Of a stretch of DNA of 64,000 nucleotides, positions 36,947 to 45,587 are shown in pieces (position 1 is the first letter of the stretch; each line of letters begins with the position of its first letter). The DNA comes from Nonomuraea sp. NBC_00507 (GTDB lineage Bacteria; Actinomycetota; Actinomycetes; Streptosporangiales; Streptosporangiaceae): NCBI RefSeq assembly GCF_036013525.1, contig NZ_CP107853.1:10974001-11038000 (forward strand), in the 5' to 3' direction. Position numbers and translations under genes: made by a program. The notes beneath the pieces were generated by a model. That model was not told where the DNA came from and did no database searches. It saw only the letters and a list, made by a program, of their open reading frames with translations.

Positions 36947-37817
36947 CGATCTGCTCGCACAGCTCGTGCGTGCGCAGCGCGTCGTTGGCGTCGATCCTGC
37001 GGCCCTCGCCGACGGCGGCGAGGAACTCCAGGCAGATCTGCTCGATGCCGCGCTGCCTGGCCACGGGCACCCAGTCGGGCCGCCGGACGAGCCGCTCGCC
37101 GTTGCGGTAGTCGATGACGTCGCCGAGGTTGACCACGCGGCGCTTGACGCCGTCGCCCATGGCCTCGCAGGTCTCTTCGGCGGCGCCGCTCATCCTGTTC
37201 ATGACGCCGATGGCGGTGAAACCGTCGCCCGACAGCTCCAGGACCATGTGCTCGATCAGGCCGTTCGTGACGCGGGTCCGGATCGTGGTGGCGCTGATCG
37301 GGCCGGGGGCGAGGAAGCGGAGGGTGTCCACCACATGGATGAAGTCATCAAATATCACCCGACGGGGCTCGTCGGGGTGGTTGTCGCGGTTCTTCTCCAT
37401 GAGGATGAGGTGTCGAGGATGAGCGGCAAGTCCGACATATCCGGGCGCGTAGCGGCGGTTGAAGCCGACCATCAGCGACCTGTCCTCGGCCTTCGCGAGC
37501 CGTACGAGGCGCTCGCACTCCCCCAGCGTGTACGCGATCGGCTTGTCGACGTAGACGTGGATCCCGGCGCTGAGCAGCGGCTCGACGATCTCCGGGTGCG
37601 CGTCGGTCGCGGCGTGCACGAACGCCGCGTCGACCCCCGCCTTGATCACCTCATCCACGCTCGCCGACCGGCGGGCGATGCGGTAGGCGTCGCCGAGCCG
37701 GTCGAGCCGGGCGCTGTTGCGGGTGCAGAGGTGGAGGTCGAGGGCGGGCTGGGCGGCGAGCACGGGCAGGTAGGCCTTCTCCGCGATGTCACCCAGGCCG
37801 ATCATGGCTATCTTCAC
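36930..37817 (-). CDS. Gfo/Idh/MocA family oxidoreductase
   Basis: 295 residues from the GTG overlapping the upstream stop (GTGA). Rossmann start KIAMIGLGDIAEKAYLPVLA, the EKP-like element HVYVDKPIAY with catalytic Lys, and the C-terminal Gfo_Idh fold FDDFIHVVDTLRFLA. NAD(P)-linked sugar or inositol-type dehydrogenase; substrate unknown. Second or last gene in the yrdB-epimerase-oxidoreductase operon. Confidence 0.88.
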   Translation of the reverse strand: MKIAMIGLGDIAEKAYLPVLAAQPALDLHLCTRNSARLDRLGDAYRIARRSASVDEVIKAGVDAAFVHAATDAHPEIVEPLLSAGIHVYVDKPIAYTLGECERLVRLAKAEDRSLMVGFNRRYAPGYVGLAAHPRHLILMEKNRDNHPDEPRRVIFDDFIHVVDTLRFLAPGPISATTIRTRVTNGLIEHMVLELSGDGFTAIGVMNRMSGAAEETCEAMGDGVKRRVVNLGDVIDYRNGERLVRRPDWVPVARQRGIEQICLEFLAAVGEGRRIDANDALRTHELCEQIVSQAA

Positions 37818-38725
37818 CCGTCGAGCGTAGCCTTGAGCGCCTGGTTGATCGGAGTAGGCGCCACGCCGAACGTGCGCTGGAAAGCCGACGAGTCGAGCAC
37901 GAACGGCTTGGTGAACTGGTAGCGGACGTGCCCGAGCTCGCCGATCATGGGCGAGAAGAGGCCGACCGCCCGCACCACGGGCCACGGCAGCTGAACCATC
38001 CGGGGCGCGGGGCGTCCGAGCAGGGCGGCCATCCGCTCCCCGATCTCGCGGAAGGTCACCGGCTCGGCGGTCGGCACGTGCCAGGGCTTGCCCCAGGCCC
38101 GCTCGTCCCCGCCCGCCACGATCAGGGCGTCGGCCACGTCGGGCAGGTACGTGAAGCTGTGCGGGATGTCAGCAGGCCAGACGAGCTGGATCGTCTTGCC
38201 CGCCCGGAGCGGGACGAGGAACCGGTCACCCAGGTAGGACTGGTCGGTGGCGCCCGGGCCGAAGTAGTCGGAGCCGCGCACCTCGGTCGCCCTGATCCGG
38301 CCGGCCTCGTGGGCGGCCAGCGCGTCGGCCCACATCTTCGCACGCACCCGGAACTTGGGGTTGGTCGAGGCGAGCGGCAGGTCCTCGGTCATCGGGACCG
38401 AGACGGGCCCGTACGGGTAGAGGTTGCCGAGCATCACGTACACGGCGCCGCTCGCCTCGGCGGCGGCCAGGAAGGACGCGGCCATCGGCGGCCAGTCGGT
38501 GAGCCAGCGGTGATACTTCGGGTTGACGGCGTTGTAGAGGACGTCCGCCCCCCGGGTGATCTCGATCATCCTGTTCTTGTCGGCCACATCCGCGGCCACC
38601 TTGACCGCCCCTTCGGGTCCGCTGCCCGAGCGGGTCACCACGGTGACCTCGTGTCCTTGGTCGAGGAGCTTGGTGGCCAGGTGCGTGCCGACCTGGCCGG
38701 AACCCACCACGACGTGCTTACCCAT
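37814..38725 (-). CDS. NAD-dependent epimerase/dehydratase family protein
   Basis: 303 residues. Atypical Rossmann start GKHVVVGSGQVGTHLATKLL, LYNAVNPKYHRWLTDWP, YVMLGNLYPYGP with the Tyr of the extended SDR site, EVRGSDYFGPGA, and HSFTYLPDVADALI. It lacks the classical Tyr-x3-Lys spacing, as in the ancestral SDR a-type proteins that act as NADP binders or isoflavone-reductase-like enzymes. Starts 2 bases after the yrdB stop. Confidence 0.87.
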   Translation of the reverse strand: MGKHVVVGSGQVGTHLATKLLDQGHEVTVVTRSGSGPEGAVKVAADVADKNRMIEITRGADVLYNAVNPKYHRWLTDWPPMAASFLAAAEASGAVYVMLGNLYPYGPVSVPMTEDLPLASTNPKFRVRAKMWADALAAHEAGRIRATEVRGSDYFGPGATDQSYLGDRFLVPLRAGKTIQLVWPADIPHSFTYLPDVADALIVAGGDERAWGKPWHVPTAEPVTFREIGERMAALLGRPAPRMVQLPWPVVRAVGLFSPMIGELGHVRYQFTKPFVLDSSAFQRTFGVAPTPINQALKATLDG

Positions 38726-38727
38726 GA

Positions 38728-39081
38728 TCAGACCTGCTTCCAGACGATGCGGAGGACCGCGTTGAGGACGAAGAGAGCAGAGAAGACGGCCGCGGAGGCC
38801 GTCAGGCCGGAGGCGTAGAGCGCCAGGGCGCCGCCGCCGAACCAGAGGATCTCCAGGGCGGCGCGGGCCAGGCCGGTGAGCGGGAACGTGGCGTTCGCGC
38901 CGCCGCCGGCCCCGAACAGCGCCCATGCGGCGATGAACAGGGCCAGCCCGCCGAGCCCGGCCAGGAGCTTGATGACCCAGTTAGGGCTGACGCTGAACCC
39001 CCAGTAGCCCACGGAGACCAGCACGCCTAGCTCCAAGAGGAACATCAGGGCCGCGTTGGCGTGCTTGGCGAGGTCGAACAT
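38728..39081 (-). CDS. YrdB family membrane protein (DUF2568)
   Basis: 117 residues with four hydrophobic spans (ANAALMFLLELGVLVSVGYW, WVIKLLAGLGGLALFIAAWA, LEILWFGGGALALYASG, AVFSALFVLNAVLRIVW). The pattern LFGAGG...PLTGLARAALEILWFGGGA is typical of DUF2568. Function unknown. First gene of the operon; divergent from a TetR regulator with palindromic sites between. Confidence 0.83.
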   Translation of the reverse strand: MFDLAKHANAALMFLLELGVLVSVGYWGFSVSPNWVIKLLAGLGGLALFIAAWALFGAGGGANATFPLTGLARAALEILWFGGGALALYASGLTASAAVFSALFVLNAVLRIVWKQV

Positions 39082-39114
39082 CCGGAGCCTCCGTGGGGCG
39101 GTGCCGTTGCTTAC

Positions 39115-39164
39115 GAGAGCAATGCTCTCTCAATAGAGCACCGTCCGTCAAGAGCAGTGCTCTC
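39115..39164. promoter_or_regulatory. Paired TetR operators
   Basis: GAGAGCAATGCTCTC (39115-39129, perfect apart from the centre) and AAGAGCAGTGCTCTC (39150-39164), 35 bases apart, in the gap between yrdB and tetR. The spacing and symmetry suggest cooperative binding that controls both directions. Confidence 0.7.
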
Positions 39165-39196
39165 GTTTCTTCTCACTGCTCTGATAGCCTGCTGGC

Positions 39197-39895
39197 ATGA
39201 CAGCCGGCCGTACCGCCAGAGAACGTGTCAGGGCGGAGCTCACCAGAGAGATCACCGACATCGCACGCCGCCAGCTTGCCACCGAGGGCGCGGGCGGCCT
39301 GTCACTGCGGGCCGTGGCGCGGGAGATGGGCATGGTCTCCTCCGCCATCTACCGCTATTTCCCGAGCCGCGACGATCTGCTCACCGCATTGATCATCGAC
39401 GGCTACAACGCCGTCGGCGAAGCCGTGGAGCAGGCCGATGCGGGCTGCCCGCGAGAGGACTTTCTCGGCCGGTGGCTGGCCGTCTGCCACGCCGTGCGCG
39501 ACTGGGCACTGGCACACCCGCACGAATACGCCTTGCTCTACGGCTCTCCCGTGCCCGGCTACCAGGCCCCGCAGGACACGATCCCCGCCGCCGTGCGCGA
39601 CACGATCGTGTTCGGCCGCATTCTGTCGGAGGCCCACCAGGCGGCCGCCCTCACCCCGGCCCAGCCGGTGCCCCCTCCCCCGCCCTCGCTCCAGGCGGAC
39701 GCGGCCGCCGTCCGCACCCTCATCCCCGACACCCCCGACGACGTGATCTTCCGCGGCGTGATGGCGTGGACCGCCCTGTACGGCTGGGTCAGCTTCGAGC
39801 TGTTCGGCCAGTACAACAACACCATCGAGGACCGCCACACCGCCTTCGACCACTCGATGCGGCTCATGGCCGCATTGATGGGTCTTGCTCAGTGA
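39197..39895 (+). CDS. TetR/AcrR family regulator
   Basis: 232 residues. TetR N-terminus: REITDIARRQLATEGAGGLSLRAVAREMGMVSSAIYRYFPSRDDLL, then the TetR_C_13-like ligand domain with WALAHPHEYALLYGSPVPGY. No ribosome-binding site; a TAGCCT box 6-7 bases upstream hints at leaderless expression. Expected to repress the divergent yrdB operon and itself through the two palindromes. Confidence 0.9.
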   Translation: MTAGRTARERVRAELTREITDIARRQLATEGAGGLSLRAVAREMGMVSSAIYRYFPSRDDLLTALIIDGYNAVGEAVEQADAGCPREDFLGRWLAVCHAVRDWALAHPHEYALLYGSPVPGYQAPQDTIPAAVRDTIVFGRILSEAHQAAALTPAQPVPPPPPSLQADAAAVRTLIPDTPDDVIFRGVMAWTALYGWVSFELFGQYNNTIEDRHTAFDHSMRLMAALMGLAQ

Positions 39896-39919
39896 GACTT
39901 ACTAAGTTTTACTGAATAC

Positions 39920-40243
39920 ATGGCACGGAGAACACAAGAGCTCGGCCGCTTCACGGACGTGGCAATGCTCGTCCTCATCAGCTTGGCCGAGGGGCAGAAG
40001 CACGGCTATCGGATGATCAATGACATCGAGGAGTTCTCGGGCACGGTGCTGGAGCCGGGCACGCTCTACGGAGCGCTGATGCGGCTCGAGGAGCGTGGCT
40101 GGATCGAGCCGGTGGAGTCGTCCGAGCGGCGCAAGCCGTACCGGATCACCGAGAGCGGCCGCGCCGCGCTGCAGGAGCAGCTGGCGACGCTGCGGCGAGT
40201 CGAGCAAGCGGGGGCCAGACGCGCGGCTTGGGGGCCGGCATGA
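39920..40243 (+). CDS. PadR family regulator
   Basis: 107 residues. PadR winged helix: FTDVAMLVLISLAEGQKHGYRMINDIEEFSG, VLEPGTLYGALMRLEERGWIEPV, YRITESGRAALQEQL. The C-terminus is short, the PadR-s1 form. Followed by a membrane protein sharing an ATGA overlap, a frequent two-gene module. Confidence 0.9.
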   Translation: MARRTQELGRFTDVAMLVLISLAEGQKHGYRMINDIEEFSGTVLEPGTLYGALMRLEERGWIEPVESSERRKPYRITESGRAALQEQLATLRRVEQAGARRAAWGPA

Positions 40244-41121
40244 ACCTGCGATGCCTGGCGCGAGAGGCGCTCAGTTTCTATCCGCAGGCGTGGAAGGAGC
40301 GCTACGGCGAGGAGGTCGGCGACCTGATCGCGGCACGGCCGGTGCGCCTGCGCACGGTGGTGGACCTGCTCCTGGGCGCGGCCGACGCCTGGCTCCACGA
40401 CCGTCGCCGGTCAGGGGCCACGTCGCCGGTCCCGCTCGCGGTGGCCCTGGTCGTCGGGGTGGGCGCCCTGTGGTTGTTGTGGAACCCGGGTGTGCGCGAC
40501 CCGGCCAGCCTCCACGGCGCGTGGGCCGAGGCCGCGACCGCCGGGCCGATCGCGCTCGACCTGCAGGACGCGGCGATGTGGCTGTTCGTCACGGCAGGCG
40601 TGTCAGGGATGCTCTCCGGAGCTCCGGTGCTGCTCGCGTCGTGCCGCGCCATCAAATGCCGCGGGCAGGCGCCGCTCGACCGGGTCAGGGCGCGGAACGT
40701 GACCATGATGTTCGCGTACCTCAGCACCCCGGTGTGGCTGCTCTGCTTCGTCTACTACAAGCAGGCCGTCGCCCACGACGGCTATCCCGCCGGCCCGTTC
40801 GGTGACGCCATGATGGGCGGCTTCCTCGTGCCGATCATCCTGGCCTTGGTGGTGCCGCTGCCCCTGATCGCGGCACGCTCGCCCGCGCTGAGGGTCGCGG
40901 TGCGCACCTCCGCGCGCACCCTCGTGGTCTCCGCCGTCTGCAACGCGCTGGGCTGGCTGTTCGTCGCGGTTCTGCTGGTGCTGGGGCTGCCGAAGGCGTC
41001 GTGGATGTTCGTGGCGACGGTGACGGTGAGCGCGCTGCTGAGCAGCGGGCTGGCGGCGCTGGTCGCCAGGAGCGTGCTCAGGCGGGGCCGACCGCGGATC
41101 GGCCGGCTCAGCCCTGTGTGA
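40240..41121 (+). CDS. PadR-coupled membrane protein
   Basis: 293 residues from the ATG overlapping the PadR stop. The start LRCLAREALSFYPQAWKERYGEEVGDLI is a cytosolic helix found in many PadR-linked permease-like proteins; about six spans follow (VPLAVALVVGVGALWLLW, AAMWLFVTAGVSGMLSGAPV, FLVPIILALVVPLPLIA and others). Function unknown. The last 14 bases overlap the convergent TetR gene. Confidence 0.75.
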   Translation: MNLRCLAREALSFYPQAWKERYGEEVGDLIAARPVRLRTVVDLLLGAADAWLHDRRRSGATSPVPLAVALVVGVGALWLLWNPGVRDPASLHGAWAEAATAGPIALDLQDAAMWLFVTAGVSGMLSGAPVLLASCRAIKCRGQAPLDRVRARNVTMMFAYLSTPVWLLCFVYYKQAVAHDGYPAGPFGDAMMGGFLVPIILALVVPLPLIAARSPALRVAVRTSARTLVVSAVCNALGWLFVAVLLVLGLPKASWMFVATVTVSALLSSGLAALVARSVLRRGRPRIGRLSPV

Positions 41122-41710
41122 TCCGGCCGGTCAGCAGGGGGACGAGCACCTCGTCCACGATCTGGACGACGAACTCGTCGGGGATGGGAGTGCCGTTGAA
41201 GAGGAAGTAGTGGCGCAGGAGCACGTGCCCGCTGTCGAGGCGGCGCGGGGTGACCGCGTCCGGGTCGACCTCGCCGCGCTCCACGGCACGCCGGACGACC
41301 TCCTCCATCGTCTTCCTGCCCATGCCCTGGGACGTCCTGCGCATGGTGCTCAGCGGGGACCCGCTGCTGAGCGCCTCGCCCAGCAGCCCCCTCATCGCCT
41401 CGCCCGCGGGTCCCGACAGAATGTGCGCGGCCTGGCCCAGCATGGCCACCAGGTCTCCGCGCAGGCTGCCGGTGTCGGGCGTGGACTCCGGGGTGGGCAG
41501 CATGTCGCGGACCGCGTCCATCACCAGCTCGATGCGGGTCGGCCAGCGCCGGTAGAGCGAGGCCTTGCTGGCCCTGGCCCGCTCGGCCACCCGCTCCATG
41601 GTCAGCCCGGCGTATCCGCTCTCGGCCAGCTCGTCGAGCGTCGCCTGGTAGATGGCGGCGTTGAGCGCCTCTCCCCGGCGGCGCGGCAGCTTGCGGTGGT
41701 CGGTCACCAT
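41108..41710 (-). CDS. TetR family regulator of the exporter/phosphotransferase operon
   Basis: 200 residues. Helix-turn-helix: ATLDELAESGYAGLTMERVAERARASKASLYRRWPTR; TetR_C_16/AcrR-like ligand domain follows with FLFNGTPIPDEFVVQIVDEV. It starts 9 bases after the phosphotransferase-like gene, so it is the third cistron of the operon it probably represses through the 31 bp palindrome at 45428-45458. Confidence 0.88.
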   Translation of the reverse strand: MVTDHRKLPRRRGEALNAAIYQATLDELAESGYAGLTMERVAERARASKASLYRRWPTRIELVMDAVRDMLPTPESTPDTGSLRGDLVAMLGQAAHILSGPAGEAMRGLLGEALSSGSPLSTMRRTSQGMGRKTMEEVVRRAVERGEVDPDAVTPRRLDSGHVLLRHYFLFNGTPIPDEFVVQIVDEVLVPLLTGRITQG

Positions 41711-41719
41711 AGGGCGATC

Positions 41720-44041
41720 CTAGGCAGCACCGGTGACCGTACCGGTGTCGCCGTTGACGGTGACGAGCCGGCCGTCCTCCAGCACGGACGTCCCCGTGCC
41801 TGTGCCCATGACGGCCGGGATGCCGTACTCCCTGGCCACGATCGCCGCGTGCGACGCTGCGCCGCCGCTGTCCACGACCACGGCCGCGGCCTGCTGGAAC
41901 AGCGGCGTCCACGAGGGGTTGGTGTAGGGGCAGACGAGCACGTCGCCGACCTCCAGCTTGCCGAACTCGGCCGGCCCCTTGATCACCTTCACCGGCCCGG
42001 TCACGACGCCGCCGCTCGCGGGCGACCCGGTGAGCAGCGCGTCGCCGGCCTGGCGGGCGGGGAAGATCGCGCCGGGGTCGATGAGCCGCGTGCCGGCCAG
42101 CTCCTCGCGTTTGACCGCCCGTGCCCGCGCGGTCTCCCGCAGCCGCTCCCGGTCCGCCGCGGTGTCCTGGAACGACTCCAGCTCCTCCAGCCGCAGGTGG
42201 AAGACGTCCTCGGGCTGGTCGAGCACGCCCTTGTCGCGCAGTCGCCGCCCGAGCTCCACCAGCGACCTGCGCAGGATGGGCAGCGGCATCGTGAAGGAGA
42301 AGTGGCTGTCCTCACGGAAGGCGATCCCAGCACGGGCGGCCGCTACCCAGCGCGTCATGCGGGCACGGCGGCGCGGGTGACGCAGGAGCGGGTGGTCGAG
42401 GAGGCGTTCCAGCGCGTCGTCGGATTCCTTCCGCTCCTGCGGCCCGGCGGCCAGCACTTTGATCAGCCCGCGAACGGTGTCCGGGTCGTCCGCCCAGGTG
42501 GGCGGGGTGACGAGGATGGGGCTGAGGGTCTCGCGGTGGCCGTACTCGGCCAGGAACTCCTCGAACGCGGCCTGGAACTCGGCGGGTGGCGGGTCGGCGT
42601 TGAGCGCGCCGGTGCGCGCGGCCAGCTCGGCCAGCCGCGTCAGCGCCTGATTGGCCTCACTGGTACGGGTGACCGCGCCGTGCAGCAGGCCGCCGAACAG
42701 CCTGCCGCGGCCCAGCAGCTTGACCGCCAGCAGCAGCCGCAGCAGCGCGAGCCCGGTGCCCGGCAGGTAGTCGATGCGCAGGTCGGCCACCGGCGCGACC
42801 AGGGCGAGCGCCTGCCGGGGCATGCGGATGAGCTCCGGCCACGCCATCTCGGTCAGTTCTTCGGCGGCCAGGCGCCGGACGGCCGCGAGATAGTCGCGGA
42901 AACGCGGGTCGTCGGTCCAGCGGGCGGGGTCGTACCGCCTGCTCTTGGACGCGACCCGGAACGGCGCGGCCAGGACCCCGAGCGTGGGGTGCGGCTTCGG
43001 CGGCAGCAAGGCGTAGACCACGCCGTCCTCCTCACGCAGGAACCCCTCGAACGCGCGGTGCAGCCCGAATGCGCCGGTCACCTTGGCCATGAGCCCGGCC
43101 GGGCCGTACGGGATCCAGGTCGACATGTCGATCGGGTACGGCCGAACGGGCAGGTATTCGAGCAGGACGGTGCCCAGGCGCCGCTGGAACGGGTTGAGCC
43201 TGCCGACCGGAGGCGGTGGCAGCGCCGTCATGGGCCGCGCCTGCAGCAGGTGGACCCGGCCGCCCGCCCATGCCCACTCGATGTCCTGCGGCCGCCCGAA
43301 GAGATCGGCGATCCGCCGCCCAAGAGCGGCCAGCTCGCTCACCACCGCGTCGGGCAACCGCTCCCCCGTCACACCGGCCTCACGCGTGACGCCGCCGCCC
43401 GCCCTGCCCCGGATGACGACCTCCCGGCGACCCGCCGTGAACTCCACCCCACCTGCCGCGTCCACGACGTAGTGGTCCGGGGTGACCAGGCCGGACACGA
43501 CGGCCTCGCCCAGGCCGCTGCTGGCGTCGATGACGAGCTGAGTGCGGTCGCCGCTGACCGGGTTCGCGGTGAACATGACGCCTGCTGTGTCGGCCTCGAC
43601 CATGCTCTGCACGACCACCGCGATGCTCACGTCCTCGATGCCCAGCCTGGCGCGGTAGGCGACGGCGCGGTCGGTCCACAGGGAGCCCCAGCAGCGTCGT
43701 ACCGCGTCGAGCAGTGCTTCCTCACCGACGACGTTGAGGAAGGTGTCCTGCTGCCCGGCGAACGCGGCCCCCGGCAGGTCCTCGGCGGTGGCACTGGACC
43801 GCACCGCCACCGGCCCGCCGCCGAGCTCGGCGTAGGCGTCGAGGATCATGCGCCGCAGCTCGTCAGACATGTCCGTCGTGGTGCGGCCTTGGGCGACGAG
43901 GTCGTAGGCATGCGTGGTGACGACGAAGCCACCTGGGACCGGGAAGCCGTTCCTGACAAGCTCTCCCAGGTTGGCGCCCTTGCCACCGGCCATGGCCAGG
44001 TCGCCCCGGCCGAACGCGCTCAGGGGTGCGACGAGTTTCAC
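41720..44041 (-). CDS. Rifampin phosphotransferase-like PEP-utilising enzyme
   Basis: 773 residues from GTG 44041, which overlaps the MFS stop and has GAGGAGA upstream. Domain order is ATP-grasp first (AMAGGKGANLGELVRNGFPV, AVRSSATAEDLPGAAFAGQQ, QDIEWAWAGGRVHLLQARP), a variable middle (about 300-630), then the swivelling histidine domain at the end (NPSWTPLFQQAAAVVVDSGG and ASHAAIVAREYGIPAVMG, catalytic His731). There is no C-terminal PEP-binding barrel, so it is not PEP synthase; the ATP/substrate/His order is that of rifampin phosphotransferase (Rph), which inactivates rifamycins using ATP. The middle domain differs from known Rph, so the substrate may be another compound. Sits between an exporter and a TetR gene, supporting a resistance role. 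Confidence 0.82.
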   Translation of the reverse strand: MKLVAPLSAFGRGDLAMAGGKGANLGELVRNGFPVPGGFVVTTHAYDLVAQGRTTTDMSDELRRMILDAYAELGGGPVAVRSSATAEDLPGAAFAGQQDTFLNVVGEEALLDAVRRCWGSLWTDRAVAYRARLGIEDVSIAVVVQSMVEADTAGVMFTANPVSGDRTQLVIDASSGLGEAVVSGLVTPDHYVVDAAGGVEFTAGRREVVIRGRAGGGVTREAGVTGERLPDAVVSELAALGRRIADLFGRPQDIEWAWAGGRVHLLQARPMTALPPPPVGRLNPFQRRLGTVLLEYLPVRPYPIDMSTWIPYGPAGLMAKVTGAFGLHRAFEGFLREEDGVVYALLPPKPHPTLGVLAAPFRVASKSRRYDPARWTDDPRFRDYLAAVRRLAAEELTEMAWPELIRMPRQALALVAPVADLRIDYLPGTGLALLRLLLAVKLLGRGRLFGGLLHGAVTRTSEANQALTRLAELAARTGALNADPPPAEFQAAFEEFLAEYGHRETLSPILVTPPTWADDPDTVRGLIKVLAAGPQERKESDDALERLLDHPLLRHPRRRARMTRWVAAARAGIAFREDSHFSFTMPLPILRRSLVELGRRLRDKGVLDQPEDVFHLRLEELESFQDTAADRERLRETARARAVKREELAGTRLIDPGAIFPARQAGDALLTGSPASGGVVTGPVKVIKGPAEFGKLEVGDVLVCPYTNPSWTPLFQQAAAVVVDSGGAASHAAIVAREYGIPAVMGTGTGTSVLEDGRLVTVNGDTGTVTGAA

Positions 44042-45420
44042 GATGTCTCCTCGACGTAGGCTCGGGTGCGGAGGGGACGCGCGGGCAGGGCCAGCGCGAG
44101 GAAGAAGGCCACGGCGAGCAGCGGCGCCATGGCGGCGAACACGGGCGGCGCGGCCGCGGCGAACGCGTCGCGGACACCGTCCGGCAGGTCCGACGGGGTG
44201 GCGGTAGCGGGGATCCCGGACCTCAGCGTGATGAGCGCGCCGACCAGCGCGACCCCGGCCGACGCCCCGATCTGCCGCAGGAACGTCACCGAGGAGGTGG
44301 CGGTGCCGAGGTCGGCGTGCTCGACGGCGTTCTGCGCGGCCAGCACCATGACCTGCATGACCAGCCCGACCCCGAGCCCGGTCAGCAGCATCGCACCGGC
44401 CAGCGCGAGCGGCGAGCCCCCCGCGACCCCGACGAGCGCCAGCCCGACGGCCGCCGCCGCCGTACCCGCGATGGGGTATGGCTTGTACACCCCGGTCTTG
44501 GTAATCAGCCGCCCGGACACGATCGTGGTGACGAGGACCCCGCCCATGAGCGCGGTCACCAGCAGCCCCGCCTGCGTCGCGCTGGTCTCCAGCGCGATCT
44601 GCAGATACGCCGGCATGTACGTGATCGTTCCGAACAACGCGAACCCGATGAGCAGGCTGATCGCCACAGGCACGGCGAAGGCCCGATCGCGGAAGAGCCG
44701 CAGCGGCAGGATCGGATCTTTGGCGAAGCGGGCACTGACCAGCCACGCCACCACCCCGCCCCCTGCCACCAGCAGGTAGACCGGCTCCCGGGTCTGCCCC
44801 ACCATGACGACACCCACGACGGCGACGGCCAGCGTGAGCGCGCCCACGACATCGAACGGCATCCGGTGGTTCCGGGGCCTCGGCAGGCGCAAGGTGACAC
44901 TCAGCACGACCAGGGCCACCAGCCCGAGCGGCGGGTAGATGGCGAAGATCCACCGCCACCCGAGCGAGTCGATGAAGAACCCGCCGACCAGCGGCCCGCC
45001 CACGGCGGCCACGACGTAAGCGGCGCCGATGAACCCGAGATAGCGGCCCCGCTCACGCGGGCTGACGATCTCCCCGATGATCGCCTGCGCCCCGATCATC
45101 AACCCGCCCCCGCCGAGCCCCTGCACCGCGCGGAAGGCGATGAACTGCGGCATCGACGTGGCGAGGGCGCACAGCACGGCACCGGTGACGAAGACGACGA
45201 TGGCGACCTGCATGGTGGGCTTGCGGCCGTAGCGGTCGCCGAGCTTGCCGTAGACGGGCATGACGACGGTGGCGGCGGCGAGGTAGGCGGTGACGACGGC
45301 GGGCATCTGATCGAGCCCGCCGAGACTGCCCGCCACGGCGGGGAGGGCGGGAGCCATGATCGTCTGATCGAGCGCACCCAGCAACATCGCCAGTATCAGA
45401 CCCGACAACACAAGACCCAT
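44038..45420 (-). CDS. DHA2-family MFS multidrug exporter
   Basis: 460 residues, 13-14 hydrophobic spans. Signatures: GALDQTIMAPALPAVAGSL (DHA2 first helix with Asp), GKLGDRYGRKPTMQ, RAVQGLGGGGLM motif C-like region, and RERGRYLGFIGAAYVVAAVGGPLVGG. A proton-coupled drug exporter. First gene of the operon with the phosphotransferase-like enzyme and TetR; ATG only 7 bases from the operator palindrome. Confidence 0.9.
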   Translation of the reverse strand: MGLVLSGLILAMLLGALDQTIMAPALPAVAGSLGGLDQMPAVVTAYLAAATVVMPVYGKLGDRYGRKPTMQVAIVVFVTGAVLCALATSMPQFIAFRAVQGLGGGGLMIGAQAIIGEIVSPRERGRYLGFIGAAYVVAAVGGPLVGGFFIDSLGWRWIFAIYPPLGLVALVVLSVTLRLPRPRNHRMPFDVVGALTLAVAVVGVVMVGQTREPVYLLVAGGGVVAWLVSARFAKDPILPLRLFRDRAFAVPVAISLLIGFALFGTITYMPAYLQIALETSATQAGLLVTALMGGVLVTTIVSGRLITKTGVYKPYPIAGTAAAAVGLALVGVAGGSPLALAGAMLLTGLGVGLVMQVMVLAAQNAVEHADLGTATSSVTFLRQIGASAGVALVGALITLRSGIPATATPSDLPDGVRDAFAAAAPPVFAAMAPLLAVAFFLALALPARPLRTRAYVEETS

Positions 45421-45427
45421 GGCACCA

Positions 45428-45458
45428 CTCTTTAGAGAACGAGTCGTTCTCTAAAGAG
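45428..45458. promoter_or_regulatory. Perfect 31 bp palindromic operator
   Basis: Arms CTCTTTAGAGAACGA and its exact complement around a single central base. It lies immediately upstream of the DHA2 exporter start and is the expected site of the TetR protein encoded at the operon's end. Confidence 0.85.
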
Positions 45459-45587
45459 AATACAATTCAGCCCATAGAAACGCAACGTTCACTATCGGGC
45501 CTGGATGCACATGGCCGCCATAGCGGCAGCCTGCTCATCGCTTCCGTAAGCTTGCCTTGCCGCCCACAATCGAGGAATCGCGCGATG

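Noticed and set aside
41720..44041. Phosphoenolpyruvate synthase
   Set aside because: The ATP-grasp and His domains are present, but the C-terminal PEP-binding barrel is absent and the His domain is last, so the Rph-type layout fits better.
45460..45540. Possible 23-codon minus-strand peptide (MSRLPLWRPCAS...)
   Set aside because: Weak ribosome-binding site, odd composition and overlap with likely promoter sequence; not supported, unlike the peptide at 49708.
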